From positions 6,972-70,971 of the forward strand of contig CAYPHY010000027.1 of assembly GCA_964410625.1 (NCBI GenBank): a DNA stretch of 64,000 nucleotides. Direction: 5' to 3'. Each line of letters opens with the position of its first letter. Within the stretch, counting starts at the first letter, position 1. Below, one piece after another: positions 32,601 through 41,100 of the stretch. Position numbers and translations under genes: made by a program. A model generated the notes under the pieces. The model did no database searches, was not told the origin of the DNA, and saw nothing but the letters and a program-made list of their open reading frames with translations. This DNA comes from CAYPHY01 sp964410625 (GTDB taxonomy: Bacteria > Chloroflexota > Anaerolineae > Promineifilales > Promineifilaceae).

Positions 32601-34958
32601 TCAATCTCCTCCTGGGGAGTCCTCGAGGGCCAGGGCCACCGCCTGCTCCAGCGAGAGGGAACGGCCGTCTTGCCAGGCCGCTTCAAAGACGGCCGGGGCC
32701 AGTGCGGCGCGGATGGTGGCGATATTGCGCTCAAATTCGGGCATGTCGGCCGGTTGTGGTTTTGCGCCGATCCGTTCCAACGCCGCCTCCCACGCCCCAA
32801 ACAAGCGAGCCGCCCGCTCCGGCTGCCCGGTCAGCCCAATTGGGCCGGCCAGATCGGCCAGCGCCTCGGCGATGTCCAGATTACTATCTAGCTCCAGAGC
32901 AATTTGCAAGCCTCGTGTCGCCAACGTTTTCGCCCGTTCGTAATCTCCTTCACGCTGGGCCACAAAGGTGAGATTACCAAACATGAAGCGAATACGCCGC
33001 ATCTCGCCCGTCTCCAGGGCGACTGCCAGACACGCTTCATATGCCTCGCGTGCCCGTTTGTCGTCGCCGCTGAAGCTGGCGATTTCACCAATCATGTTTA
33101 GCGCATGGGCAATCCCTGGTTTGTGATTCAGTTCGCGGAATAAGGCTAACCCTTCTTCAGCAGTAGCCATCGCCACTTCCTGCTCGCGCATCATCGTATA
33201 GCCCAAGTAGATCAGCGACCAGGCGGCGTGTAGGTGGTCGTCTAACTGGCGGGAAAGCTGGAGCGCACGGCCGAAATAATCCTGCGCGGTCTCCAGGTCA
33301 TACAACATCGTCAACTGTCCCGCGCTGAGAAGCAACTTGGGGTGATACCTGATCTCCACCTCCCCCAGTCGTTCCAGCAGTTGCTGGGTCCAGTGGCGAC
33401 CCTCGACATGATGCCCAAAGGCGTACCAAAAGAGGGCCAACGCGCCGCCCAAGCGCACGCCGAGCGTAACATCCCCCTCATGGAGTGACCAATGCAGCAC
33501 GGCACGCATATTCTCATGCTCTGTTTCCAACAGGTGAAACCAATAGCGCGAGTGCGCCTGGCGAAGTTCCGGCCCGGCCCGTTCGGCCAGTTCCACAAAG
33601 TACGCCGCGTGTCGCCTGCTCATCTCCTCCGCTTCTCCACTTGCCAGCAATTGTTGCCAGGCATAGGTGTGCAATGTTTCTAACATGGTGAAGCGTGGTT
33701 CGCCGTTGGGTAGTTCTGTCTGCTGGATCAGGCTCTTGTTGACCAAGGACTCCAGGCCATCAAAGAGATCAATCGTCAGTTGATCAGTGCAAATCGCCTC
33801 AATCGCTTCTAGTGAGTGCCCCCCGCGAAAGACGGCCAACCGCGTAAAGATCAACTTTTCACTCTCGTTGAGCAAATTGTAACTCCATTCGATTGTGTTT
33901 TGCAGCGTTTGGTGGCGGGCGGGCAAATTGGATGCGCCCCCCTTCAGCGTATCGAGCGGGTTTGCCAGACGAGCGAGCAGAATTCGCGGGGGCAAGAGTT
34001 TAATCCGCGCCGCCGCCAATTCAATGGCCAGCGGCAACCCTTCCAGCCGGACGCAGATTCTGGCGATGTCGAGGGCGTTTTCGGCCGTCAGCGCAAAATC
34101 GGGGCGCACCGCCTGTGCCTGCTGCAAGAAGAGGGCCACCGATTCGCAAGCCGCCAACGCCTCTAACTCCACATGCACTGGATCGGGCAAGCCCAACGGT
34201 GGCACCGCATACTCCTGCTCGCCATAGAGATGGAGGGGTTCGCGGCTGGTAGCCAACACCTTGAGCTGTGGCGCGGCCGCCAGCAGTTCCGACAGTTCCA
34301 TCGCCGCTGGCAGCAGATGCTCGAAGTTGTCCAGAATGAGCAGGATGCGGCTTTCGCGCAGCACCTGTTTCAACGTCTCCAGCAGGGGCTGGCCCGGCGC
34401 TTCATTTATCCCAATGGCGGTGGCGATGGTATTCACCACCAGCGCGGGATCGCTGATGGGGGCCAGAGAAACAAAGTAGACCCCGTCGCGAAATCTTTCC
34501 GCTTGTGTGCTGGCAATTTCCCAGGCTGTGTGCAACGCCAGGCGGGTTTTGCCCGTTCCCGGCGGCCCCACCAACGTCAGCAAGCGGACCGATTCAAGCA
34601 GCCGTTTGATCGCTTCCAATTCCTGCTGGCGGCCGATGAAACGGGTGGTCTCCACAGGCAAATTGTGACGGTGCGGGCGGCGGCCATTGGTGGATGTGGT
34701 AGATGTGGTGGATGGTGGCGTGCTGCTCTGCTCCCCATCCAATAGTTGCAGCTCGCGGGCGCGGACGATGGCCTGGGTGCGGCCGCCCACACCCAAAATG
34801 CTGTAAATCTGGCGGTTGTACCACTTGACGGTATTGACCGTCATCACCAACCGCTCGGCAATCTCGCGGTCCGATAGTCCCTCGGCCAGCAAGCGCAAAA
34901 TCTCAAGCCCGCGCTTGCTCAATCCTTCATATGAGGCCTGCCCCTCTTGCATCACCAT
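32601..34958 (-). CDS. LuxR-type regulator with STAND ATPase and TPR domains (upstream paralogue)
   Basis: This 785 aa regulator has an N-terminal LuxR/GerE HTH (residues 12-72, LSKRGLEILRLLAEGLSDRE, TVNTVKWYNRQIYSILGVGG) and a Ser/Thr-rich linker (about 76-95). The STAND ATPase (about 105-440) has P-loop GPPGTGKT at 131-138, Walker B ILLILDNFEHLL and RHxT-like TSREPLHLYGEQEY. The TPR region is shorter (about 450-760). Its HTH and ATPase are nearly identical to those of the downstream gene, so the pair arose by tandem duplication followed by divergence of the sensor TPRs. The start is ATG 34958 (ATG 34952 is an alternative) with no strong SD. Its 3' end carries the SD of the next gene. The target is unknown. 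Confidence 0.88.
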   Translation of the reverse strand: MVMQEGQASYEGLSKRGLEILRLLAEGLSDREIAERLVMTVNTVKWYNRQIYSILGVGGRTQAIVRARELQLLDGEQSSTPPSTTSTTSTNGRRPHRHNLPVETTRFIGRQQELEAIKRLLESVRLLTLVGPPGTGKTRLALHTAWEIASTQAERFRDGVYFVSLAPISDPALVVNTIATAIGINEAPGQPLLETLKQVLRESRILLILDNFEHLLPAAMELSELLAAAPQLKVLATSREPLHLYGEQEYAVPPLGLPDPVHVELEALAACESVALFLQQAQAVRPDFALTAENALDIARICVRLEGLPLAIELAAARIKLLPPRILLARLANPLDTLKGGASNLPARHQTLQNTIEWSYNLLNESEKLIFTRLAVFRGGHSLEAIEAICTDQLTIDLFDGLESLVNKSLIQQTELPNGEPRFTMLETLHTYAWQQLLASGEAEEMSRRHAAYFVELAERAGPELRQAHSRYWFHLLETEHENMRAVLHWSLHEGDVTLGVRLGGALALFWYAFGHHVEGRHWTQQLLERLGEVEIRYHPKLLLSAGQLTMLYDLETAQDYFGRALQLSRQLDDHLHAAWSLIYLGYTMMREQEVAMATAEEGLALFRELNHKPGIAHALNMIGEIASFSGDDKRAREAYEACLAVALETGEMRRIRFMFGNLTFVAQREGDYERAKTLATRGLQIALELDSNLDIAEALADLAGPIGLTGQPERAARLFGAWEAALERIGAKPQPADMPEFERNIATIRAALAPAVFEAAWQDGRSLSLEQAVALALEDSPGGD

Positions 34959-35095
34959 CTACTACAGTCCCGTAACACGATTCCCCTTATCTATATAGGA
35001 AACAGTCGCGCAAAGGGGCAATGGTCGCTAAGTGTTTGTGCTTTGCCCAAGCGAATCCTACAGGAGTTTGCACCGCACCTATAACACCATAACCC

Positions 35096-35207
35096 ATAAG
35101 ACTTACGCAGTTCATAATTTTTCCGACACAAATTGCACGAATAACACGAATTTTGTCTTCTATTTCGCGAATTCATGCCATTCATGTCAAAAACGCGTAA
35201 GTCCTAA
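35096..35207. repeat. Palindromic element, CACGAAT family, copy 1
   Basis: The ends GACTTACGCAGTTCAT and GCGTAAGTCCTAA are near-inverted, with inner GCACGAATAACACGAATTTT and its imperfect complement. It is paired with 52105-52217. The outer part matches the reverse complement of that copy while the core is in the same orientation. Confidence 0.75.
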
Positions 35208-35242
35208 CCCATATAGTAGCGCAAAAGCCCAGTAGTTGAAAA

Positions 35243-35275
35243 CCAATACAAGACCAATACAAGAGCAATACAAGC
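35243..35275 (+). promoter_or_regulatory. 11 bp phased direct repeats (CCAATACAAGA)
   Basis: Units CCAATACAAGA (35243-35253), CCAATACAAGA (35254-35264) and GCAATACAAGC (35265-35275) follow each other without gaps; CCATTACC begins a degenerate fourth. They lie about 280 bp upstream of the methyltransferase. The exact 11 bp period is the spacing used by SARP activators. Confidence 0.5.
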
Positions 35276-35396
35276 CCATTACCATCCTACCCTCCACTCT
35301 TCCTCCATTCCATGCTCCATTCTTTCGATAGGTGACGACCATTCCAGCGATCCCCTATGATGGACTTACCTTTAGAACCTGCCCACTTGAAAAGTA

Positions 35397-35457
35397 GAAA
35401 CCGGATTTCTTTGCTTTCATCAGAGCAAGCCAGTTATTGGAGAGAATCCGGCTTCTA
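35397..35457. repeat. GAAACCGG-type inverted repeat
   Basis: AGAAACCGGATTTCT and AGAATCCGGCTTCT enclose an internal TTTGCTTTC/GAGCAAGCC stem. Related to 19133-19179 and 61230-61260. Confidence 0.6.
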
Positions 35458-35473
35458 AATCAGGGAGAGGTCT

Positions 35474-35528
35474 AAACCATTACAAACAAGTACCAAACAA
35501 GTATCAACCAGGTATTAACCAATTTTCC
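35474..35528 (+). promoter_or_regulatory. 11 bp phased direct repeats upstream of the methyltransferase
   Basis: Five consecutive 11 bp units: AAACCATTACA, AACAAGTACCA, AACAAGTATCA, ACCAGGTATTA and ACCAATTTTCC. They end 29 bp before the ATG, so the promoter or its operator lies very close to the gene. Confidence 0.5.
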
Positions 35529-35557
35529 AACCATAAACCATAAAGGAAGAAAAGCTG

Positions 35558-36385
35558 ATGAGTAACAACACACCGGAAATGGAGGCGCTGAAGGCGCGGA
35601 TGAAAAGCACCTGGATGGCAGGCGACTATGCCATCTTTGCCACCTACTTGCTCGATGGAGCAATGGACTTTCTGGCAAATGTCAACATACCCGCCGGGGT
35701 CAAAGTATTGGATATCGCTTCCGGCGCGGGACAGACGGCCATCCCGCTGGCTCGTCGTGGTGTACAGGTCACCGCCATTGACCTCGCCCCCAATCTGGTT
35801 GAAACGGCGCGGAAGCGGGCGCAGGAAGAGGGGTTGTCCATTCAGTTTGACGAAGGGGATGCCGAAGAGCTGCCCTATGAGGACGCTTCGTTTGACGTAG
35901 CCTTTAGCCTGATCGGGGCGATGTTTGCCCCGCAACCGCACAAGGTAGCGGCCGAAATGGCGCGGGTTGTCCGCCCCGGCGGCCGCATCATCATGGGCAA
36001 CTGGACGCCGGCCGGTTTTGTCGGCCAGATGTTCCGAACGATAGCCGCCCATGTCCCTCCCCCGGCGAGGATACCCTCCCCTCTCTTATGGGGCGACGAG
36101 GCGATTGTGCGCGACCGGCTAAGCGATTACGTCTCCGACCTGCGCGTAGCCCGGCGACTTTATCCCTTTAACTATCCCTTCGGCGTCACGAGGGTGGTCG
36201 AGTTTTTCCGCGAATATTATGGGCCGGCCAACCGCGCCTTCAGCGCACTCGATGCGGCCGCGCAAACCGCCCTGCGCCTCGATCTGGAACAACTGTGGGC
36301 CTGGCATAACCAGTCGGCCAATGGCGTGGTCTGCTTCGGCGCGGAGTACCTGGAAGTGCAAGCCATCCGTGCCGCCAGCAGCTAA
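35558..36385 (+). CDS. Class I SAM-dependent methyltransferase
   Basis: This 275 aa cytoplasmic enzyme has the UbiE/COQ5-like Methyltransf_11 fold. Motif I is VLDIASGAGQTAIPLARRG, the acidic residue after beta-2 is in VTAIDLAPNLVETA, motif II is FDEGDAEELPYEDASFDVAF, and RVVRPGGRIIMGNW lies before the substrate-binding C-terminal part. The N-terminal MKSTWMAGDYAIFA is shared by small-molecule methyltransferases in many environmental bacteria. The substrate is unknown. The SD is AAGGAAG 11 nt before ATG. The phosphatase gene follows 11 bp downstream, so the two form an operon. Two phased direct-repeat arrays lie upstream, suggesting activator control. Confidence 0.87.
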   Translation: MSNNTPEMEALKARMKSTWMAGDYAIFATYLLDGAMDFLANVNIPAGVKVLDIASGAGQTAIPLARRGVQVTAIDLAPNLVETARKRAQEEGLSIQFDEGDAEELPYEDASFDVAFSLIGAMFAPQPHKVAAEMARVVRPGGRIIMGNWTPAGFVGQMFRTIAAHVPPPARIPSPLLWGDEAIVRDRLSDYVSDLRVARRLYPFNYPFGVTRVVEFFREYYGPANRAFSALDAAAQTALRLDLEQLWAWHNQSANGVVCFGAEYLEVQAIRAASS

Positions 36386-36396
36386 ACGGTATTGGT

Positions 36397-37638
36397 ATGA
36401 AAGCGATTGATTCCTTAGCCAAACGGCCGCCGCCCCAACGACTGGAGGAACAACTCCTGAGCGAGTTGCGTCAGGTCGCCCGTCGCCGCACCTATCCGCC
36501 GGGGACGATCCTGGTGAACCAGGGGGCACTTGAGCATGTTTTTTATGTGATCGAGGAAGGGCAAGCGGCCGCCGTTCGCCACATGGAAGACGGCGATTTT
36601 GTACTGGATGTGATGGGCGGCCGTGAATTCTTCGGCGAAATGGGTCTGCTCGACAACGAACCACGTATCGCAACAGTGACAACCTTAACGGAAACGACTG
36701 TATTGGAAGTGGAAGAGCAAGTATTTGATCAGTTGGTCGAGCAGAACCCGGCGCTGGCCTATGCCATGACCCGCCGTATCCTTTGGTCCATGCGTGTCCT
36801 CGATGCGCTGACCATTGAGGAGCTGCGGCTAAAGAACCGCGAATTGGAAGAAGCGTATGCCAACTTGCAGACGACGCAGGCCAGATTGGTGGAACAAGAG
36901 CGAATGGAGCATGAACTGGAGCTGGCGGCCGATGTGCAGCGCAGCCTGTTGCCGCAGACGCTGCCCGACTGCCCCGGCTATCAACTAGCCGCTTACTTAC
37001 AGCCAGCGCGTTCAGTTGGCGGCGATTTATACAATGTGTTCTACCTGGATGACGACCATATCGGGCTGTTGATCGCCGATGTCGCGGACAAAGGGTTGCA
37101 CGCCGCGCTGTTGATGGCTGTGACGCAAACGCTGTTTTATACCGAGGCGTTGCGCTCCCTTTCTCCAGCGGCCGTTGCGCTCAATGTCCATCGTTGCCTG
37201 CTCGGCCTCGCCGGTTCATCCACAACCGACGGCTTCGTGACCGCCTTTTATGGCGTCTTGCACTTGCCGAGCAACGTGCTGACTTACATCCGGGCGGCCC
37301 ACGAACGGCCGTTGCTCGCTCGCTGTGGTTCGCCCATCCAGCCGCTTCCGGGCGACGGCCGTTTCCTGGGCATGGTGGACGATCTCCGCCTGCCAGAGTA
37401 CCGGGTGCAATTGCAAACGGGCGACCGGCTGTTGTTCTATAGCGACGGCGTCCCCGACGCTGAGAATGCGCAGCAGCAAAATTACGGCCGTGGTTGCCTG
37501 ATGACCGCCCTGGACAGCGGCCGGATGCTAGATGCCAATGGACTGATTGACCATATCACGGCCGCGATCCGCACCTGGACACGCGACGCCCCGCCCACCG
37601 ACGACATCACGCTGCTGGCGCTGACCTTAGAAAAGTAG
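36397..37638 (+). CDS. SpoIIE/RsbU-type phosphatase with N-terminal cyclic-nucleotide-binding domain
   Basis: This 413 aa cytoplasmic signalling protein has a cNMP-binding (CAP-like) domain at about residues 15-135 (PPGTILVNQGALEHVFYVIE, FFGEMGLLDNEPRIATV with phosphate-binding-cassette features). A coiled coil spans about 140-185 (EELRLKNRELEEAYANLQ). The PP2C-like SpoIIE domain spans about 190-413, with metal ligands in SVGGDLYNVF and LLIADVADKGLHAALLM, GFVTAFYGVLH, LLFYSDGVPDAEN and the final PPTDDITLLAL. By analogy with RsbU it would dephosphorylate an anti-sigma-factor antagonist in response to a nucleotide or redox input. No such antagonist or anti-sigma factor is encoded nearby. Likely co-transcribed with the methyltransferase. 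Confidence 0.9.
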   Translation: MKAIDSLAKRPPPQRLEEQLLSELRQVARRRTYPPGTILVNQGALEHVFYVIEEGQAAAVRHMEDGDFVLDVMGGREFFGEMGLLDNEPRIATVTTLTETTVLEVEEQVFDQLVEQNPALAYAMTRRILWSMRVLDALTIEELRLKNRELEEAYANLQTTQARLVEQERMEHELELAADVQRSLLPQTLPDCPGYQLAAYLQPARSVGGDLYNVFYLDDDHIGLLIADVADKGLHAALLMAVTQTLFYTEALRSLSPAAVALNVHRCLLGLAGSSTTDGFVTAFYGVLHLPSNVLTYIRAAHERPLLARCGSPIQPLPGDGRFLGMVDDLRLPEYRVQLQTGDRLLFYSDGVPDAENAQQQNYGRGCLMTALDSGRMLDANGLIDHITAAIRTWTRDAPPTDDITLLALTLEK

Positions 37639-37653
37639 AGTTAAAAGGGAGAC

Positions 37654-37782
37654 CTCACGCAAACAACGCTAAGACGCAAAGGGGCAAGGGTGAGGCAATT
37701 GAGGGACTAGCGTTGCTACTTTAGACAAATCAGCATCCAACGGCCTCTCCCTTTCTTTGCGACCTTTGCGCCTTTGCGTGAG
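37654..37782 (+). repeat. TTTGCG palindromic element, copy 4, next to RBS
   Basis: CTCACGCAAACAACGCTAAG and onward face CTTTGCGCCTTTGCGTGAG, with an enlarged loop of about 80 bp. It ends 7 nt before the CAGGAG ribosome binding site of the small gene at 37803. Confidence 0.75.
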
Positions 37783-37802
37783 CCATCTTCAGGAGTACTG
37801 AA

Positions 37803-38042
37803 ATGAACAACATGAATTGGTTTCAAGCAGAACAGCATATCCATGAACACAAGCAGCGCGCCGAGAAGGCGGCACAGAACTATCCGCACATCGCCCACTT
37901 GCTGGAGGGAGAAAGCGTCCGCGGCCGCATCCGCGGGACATTGGTCGCTTTCGGCCGCCTGATCATCCGCTGGTGTGACTATCTCCAGGAACGGTGGTTG
38001 GTTAAAACTCGCGTATGCGAGCTGATACCGGCGATTGACTAA
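37803..38042 (+). CDS. Small hypothetical protein (79 aa)
   Basis: The product begins MNNMNWFQAEQHIHEHKQRA and is basic, helical and His-rich at the start. A more hydrophobic amphipathic stretch follows (GTLVAFGRLIIRWCDYLQ). The SD CAGGAG lies 8 nt before ATG 37803. I do not recognise the family. The C-terminal hydrophobic region could be peripheral to the membrane but is too short and charged for a clear TM helix. It stands alone between the phosphatase operon and the adhesin cluster, framed by a TTTGCG element upstream and a perfect hairpin downstream. Function unknown. Confidence 0.6.
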   Translation: MNNMNWFQAEQHIHEHKQRAEKAAQNYPHIAHLLEGESVRGRIRGTLVAFGRLIIRWCDYLQERWLVKTRVCELIPAID

Positions 38043-38074
38043 CTATAAGTAACCGACTGTATTGGAAGTAGCAA

Positions 38075-38123
38075 GACGGACATGATTTACAGGTCACATT
38101 TGCCGCTGTAAATCATGTCCGTC
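38075..38123 (+). terminator. Long hairpin GACGGACATGATTTACAG
   Basis: Perfect 18 bp arms GACGGACATGATTTACAG and CTGTAAATCATGTCCGTC surround a 13 nt loop, 30 bp before the first adhesin start. There is no strong T-tract, so it may be a structural 5'/3' UTR element rather than a true terminator. Confidence 0.5.
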
Positions 38124-38153
38124 CTGTCAATAAATGATTTAGGAATAACTACC

Positions 38154-41100
38154 ATGAACGACTCGTACCAACGACACAAGCAAATTCTAATCGCCCTCTT
38201 CGTGGGGCTGATTTTTGTATTGAATGGCAGCGGAACGGCCGTTACCCATGCGGCCGATCCTATCCTCGTTGCCTGTACCGACTATGTGGGCGACGTGGCC
38301 GCGTTGATCGCCGCCATTGACGAGGCCAACAGCGACCCCGACGAAAGCACGATCCGACTCGGCCAAAACTGTGGCTACACATTGACAGCACCAGTGGCCG
38401 CCGGAAACCTGAACGGCCTGCCCCTCGTGAAGTATGACCTTGTCCTGGAAGGGAAGGACGCATACATTGAACGTTCTCTTCAAGCCCCCGACTTTCGCCT
38501 GTTAGCGGTGGGTAATGACGTCCATCTGACGATCAACGATCTCAGCTTAATTGGCGGATTAATCCCCCAAGAGTTTGGTGGCGCGATCGTAACCGGGTCA
38601 GGAGCCACCCTAACGCTCAACCACACGTATATTGAGGACAACAAGGCGCTCAAGGGCGGAGCGATCTTTCTCGGTTTAGATAGCAGCCTGACGCTCAACC
38701 AGGTCTATTTTGATGACAACAGTGCCGCAGAGGAGGGTGGGGCGCTCTATACCGCTCCGGGAAGCAACCTGACGCTCGACCAGGTGAAGTTGCGCGACAG
38801 CGACGCCAAAGAGGGCGGGGCGATCTATGCACAAGGGGAGGCGGTCATCCGCGATAGCCAGTTGTGGCAAAGCGATGCAACGGGTAAGGGCGGTGGTATC
38901 TATGCAACGGCCGCGCTGACCATCGAGCGTTCGGACCTCTATAACAACGAGGCCAGAATGGGTGGCGGCGCGATCTATGCGGCCGGGGAAACGGCCGTCT
39001 ATGACAGCCGCTTCGCCAATAACTACGCCGACAATAGCTTCGGCAGCGGTGGGGCTGTCCTGGCCGACGGCAGGTTGACGGTGAAGCGCAGCCACTTCGC
39101 TTTTAACGTCGCGCAAAATGGGGGCGGTATATTAGCTCTTAACGTGCAGATCACCGACTCCGACTTTTACGAAAACCATGCTCTCTATCAAGGCGGCGGC
39201 GTCTATGCCCTGGATGCCTCGCGCGGGATTCACGGCGTCCATTTCGATCAAAACACCGCTGATATCTACTCCGGCGGTGGGCTGTTCGTCCGCAGCAACC
39301 TGGACCTACAGCGTAGTTACTTCCACCGTAATGTGGCGAAAACCGTGGGCGGCGGCCTTCATCTGGTTGGCTATGGTACCGCAGCTTTGATTGACAACAA
39401 CCTCTGGGTAGACAACGTCTCCGAGGCACAGACCGGAAACGCGATGTATCTGGAAATGATGAACATTGGTACGGTGAGCGCGCGTCATAACACGGTTGTG
39501 AGTAACGGTAATCCCCTGCCCGGCAGCGGCATCATCCACAACAACGGCAACGGCGTCTTTGACAACAACATCCTCACCGGCTTTGCCACCGCGCTGAAGG
39601 ACCTTAGTGGCGCGGGTGTTTCCCGTTCCAATCTCTACTTCAACAACACGGATAACGAAGAAGGGCTGCCCGCGCCAGGGACCAATAGCCTGGTGGCGGA
39701 TCCAAAATTTGTTGGCGCGGGGAACTATCGCCTCGGCGAAGACTCACCGGCGATTGATAGTGGGCTTGATCTCCAAATCCTCGAAGACATCCGCGGCAAC
39801 ACGCGGCCGCAAGGAAACGCTCCAGACCGTGGCGCCTATGAGTTCAACGGCGAGGCGGAAACCATCTTCCCCGTCACCTGTGCCGGTGGCGCGGCCGAAC
39901 TGGTGGCGGCGATCACCGCCGCCAACCGCCATTTCGGGCCGGATGTGATTGAGATCGAAGCGGGAAGCTGTGTCTTTGAGCTGGCGACGGCCGCCGGGAT
40001 GTTTAGCGATGATGACGCAGCCGGGCTACCGGCGGTGATGGATACGCTGCGGCTGGACGGTGGCGGGGCGATGGTGCAACGCGCAGAATCGGCCGCGCCC
40101 TTCCGCATCCTCGAAGCTTATGCGCCGCGCCTGACGGTGGAGAACCTGACGATACGCAACGGTGTCGCCGAATATGACGGTGGTGGCGGCCTGTATAGTT
40201 ATTATGAGACAAAGCTACACCTGAACGGCGTCAACCTGCGCGACAACTACGTCAATCGTCATGGCGGCGGCGTTTACGCGATTGGGGAATTGATCGTCGA
40301 AAATAGCCAGGTGACCGACAACCGGGCCTATGATGGCGGTGGCCTCTATGCCGACGGTGAAATGACTCTTCACAATAGTATCGTCGCCGATAATACGGCC
40401 CTGGAGTATGGCGGTGGCGCAAGCGCATATGAGGCCAGCATCACCAATACGCTCTTTACCGGCAACTGGGCGGGCTATGGCGGCGGCGGGCTGGCTATCT
40501 GGAATATGGTCGAGCTGCGGACGTCCACTTTCATCGGCAACCACGCCGCTGGCAACAGCGCGGCGGGGGATGGTGGCAGCGCCCTCTACTTCTACCGGCC
40601 GGTAGGGAGTAACCTGATCGAGAACAACGTCTGGCTGTACAACCAGACGGAGGATGCCAACGCGGCCGTTACCAGCGCGGCCATCAAAATATACGGCGGC
40701 AACCCCAACAGCAGCGTCAGCCTGTGGCACAACACCATTGTCGGCGGCCGATTGCCGGAAAGCGCAGCGATCGAGATGGGCAGTGATGTTGACAAAGTCT
40801 CCTATCGCGTGGAGAACAACATCATTGTTGGCTTTGCGGTGGGGGTGCGAAAAGAGAATAAAGGCACGCTGGCGACCAACGCTAATCTTTACTTTGATAA
40901 TGACCTGACCGAAGTTGGGGCGGGCAGCAGCAGCAACCATGTCAAGTCTGACCCACAATTCCGCAATCTAGCGGCCGGTGACGCGCGGCTGCGGGCCGGC
41001 TCTCCAGCCATTGACAGCGGGGCTAATCTTGGCGTGTTGGTGGATCGCAAAGGAACGACACGGCCGCAAGGCAACGGCTATGACATCGGCGCATACGAGT

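Larger units (their letters stand above)
34959..35557. other. Intergenic region with repeats and phased arrays
   Basis: Order: a degraded TTTGCG-type element (about 35004-35048), a CACGAAT palindromic element (35096-35207), an 11 bp phased direct-repeat array (35243-35275), a CT-rich stretch, an AGAAACCGGATTTCT-type inverted repeat (35397-35457), a second phased array (35474-35528) and the SD AAGGAAG of the methyltransferase. No gene is seen. Confidence 0.65.
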
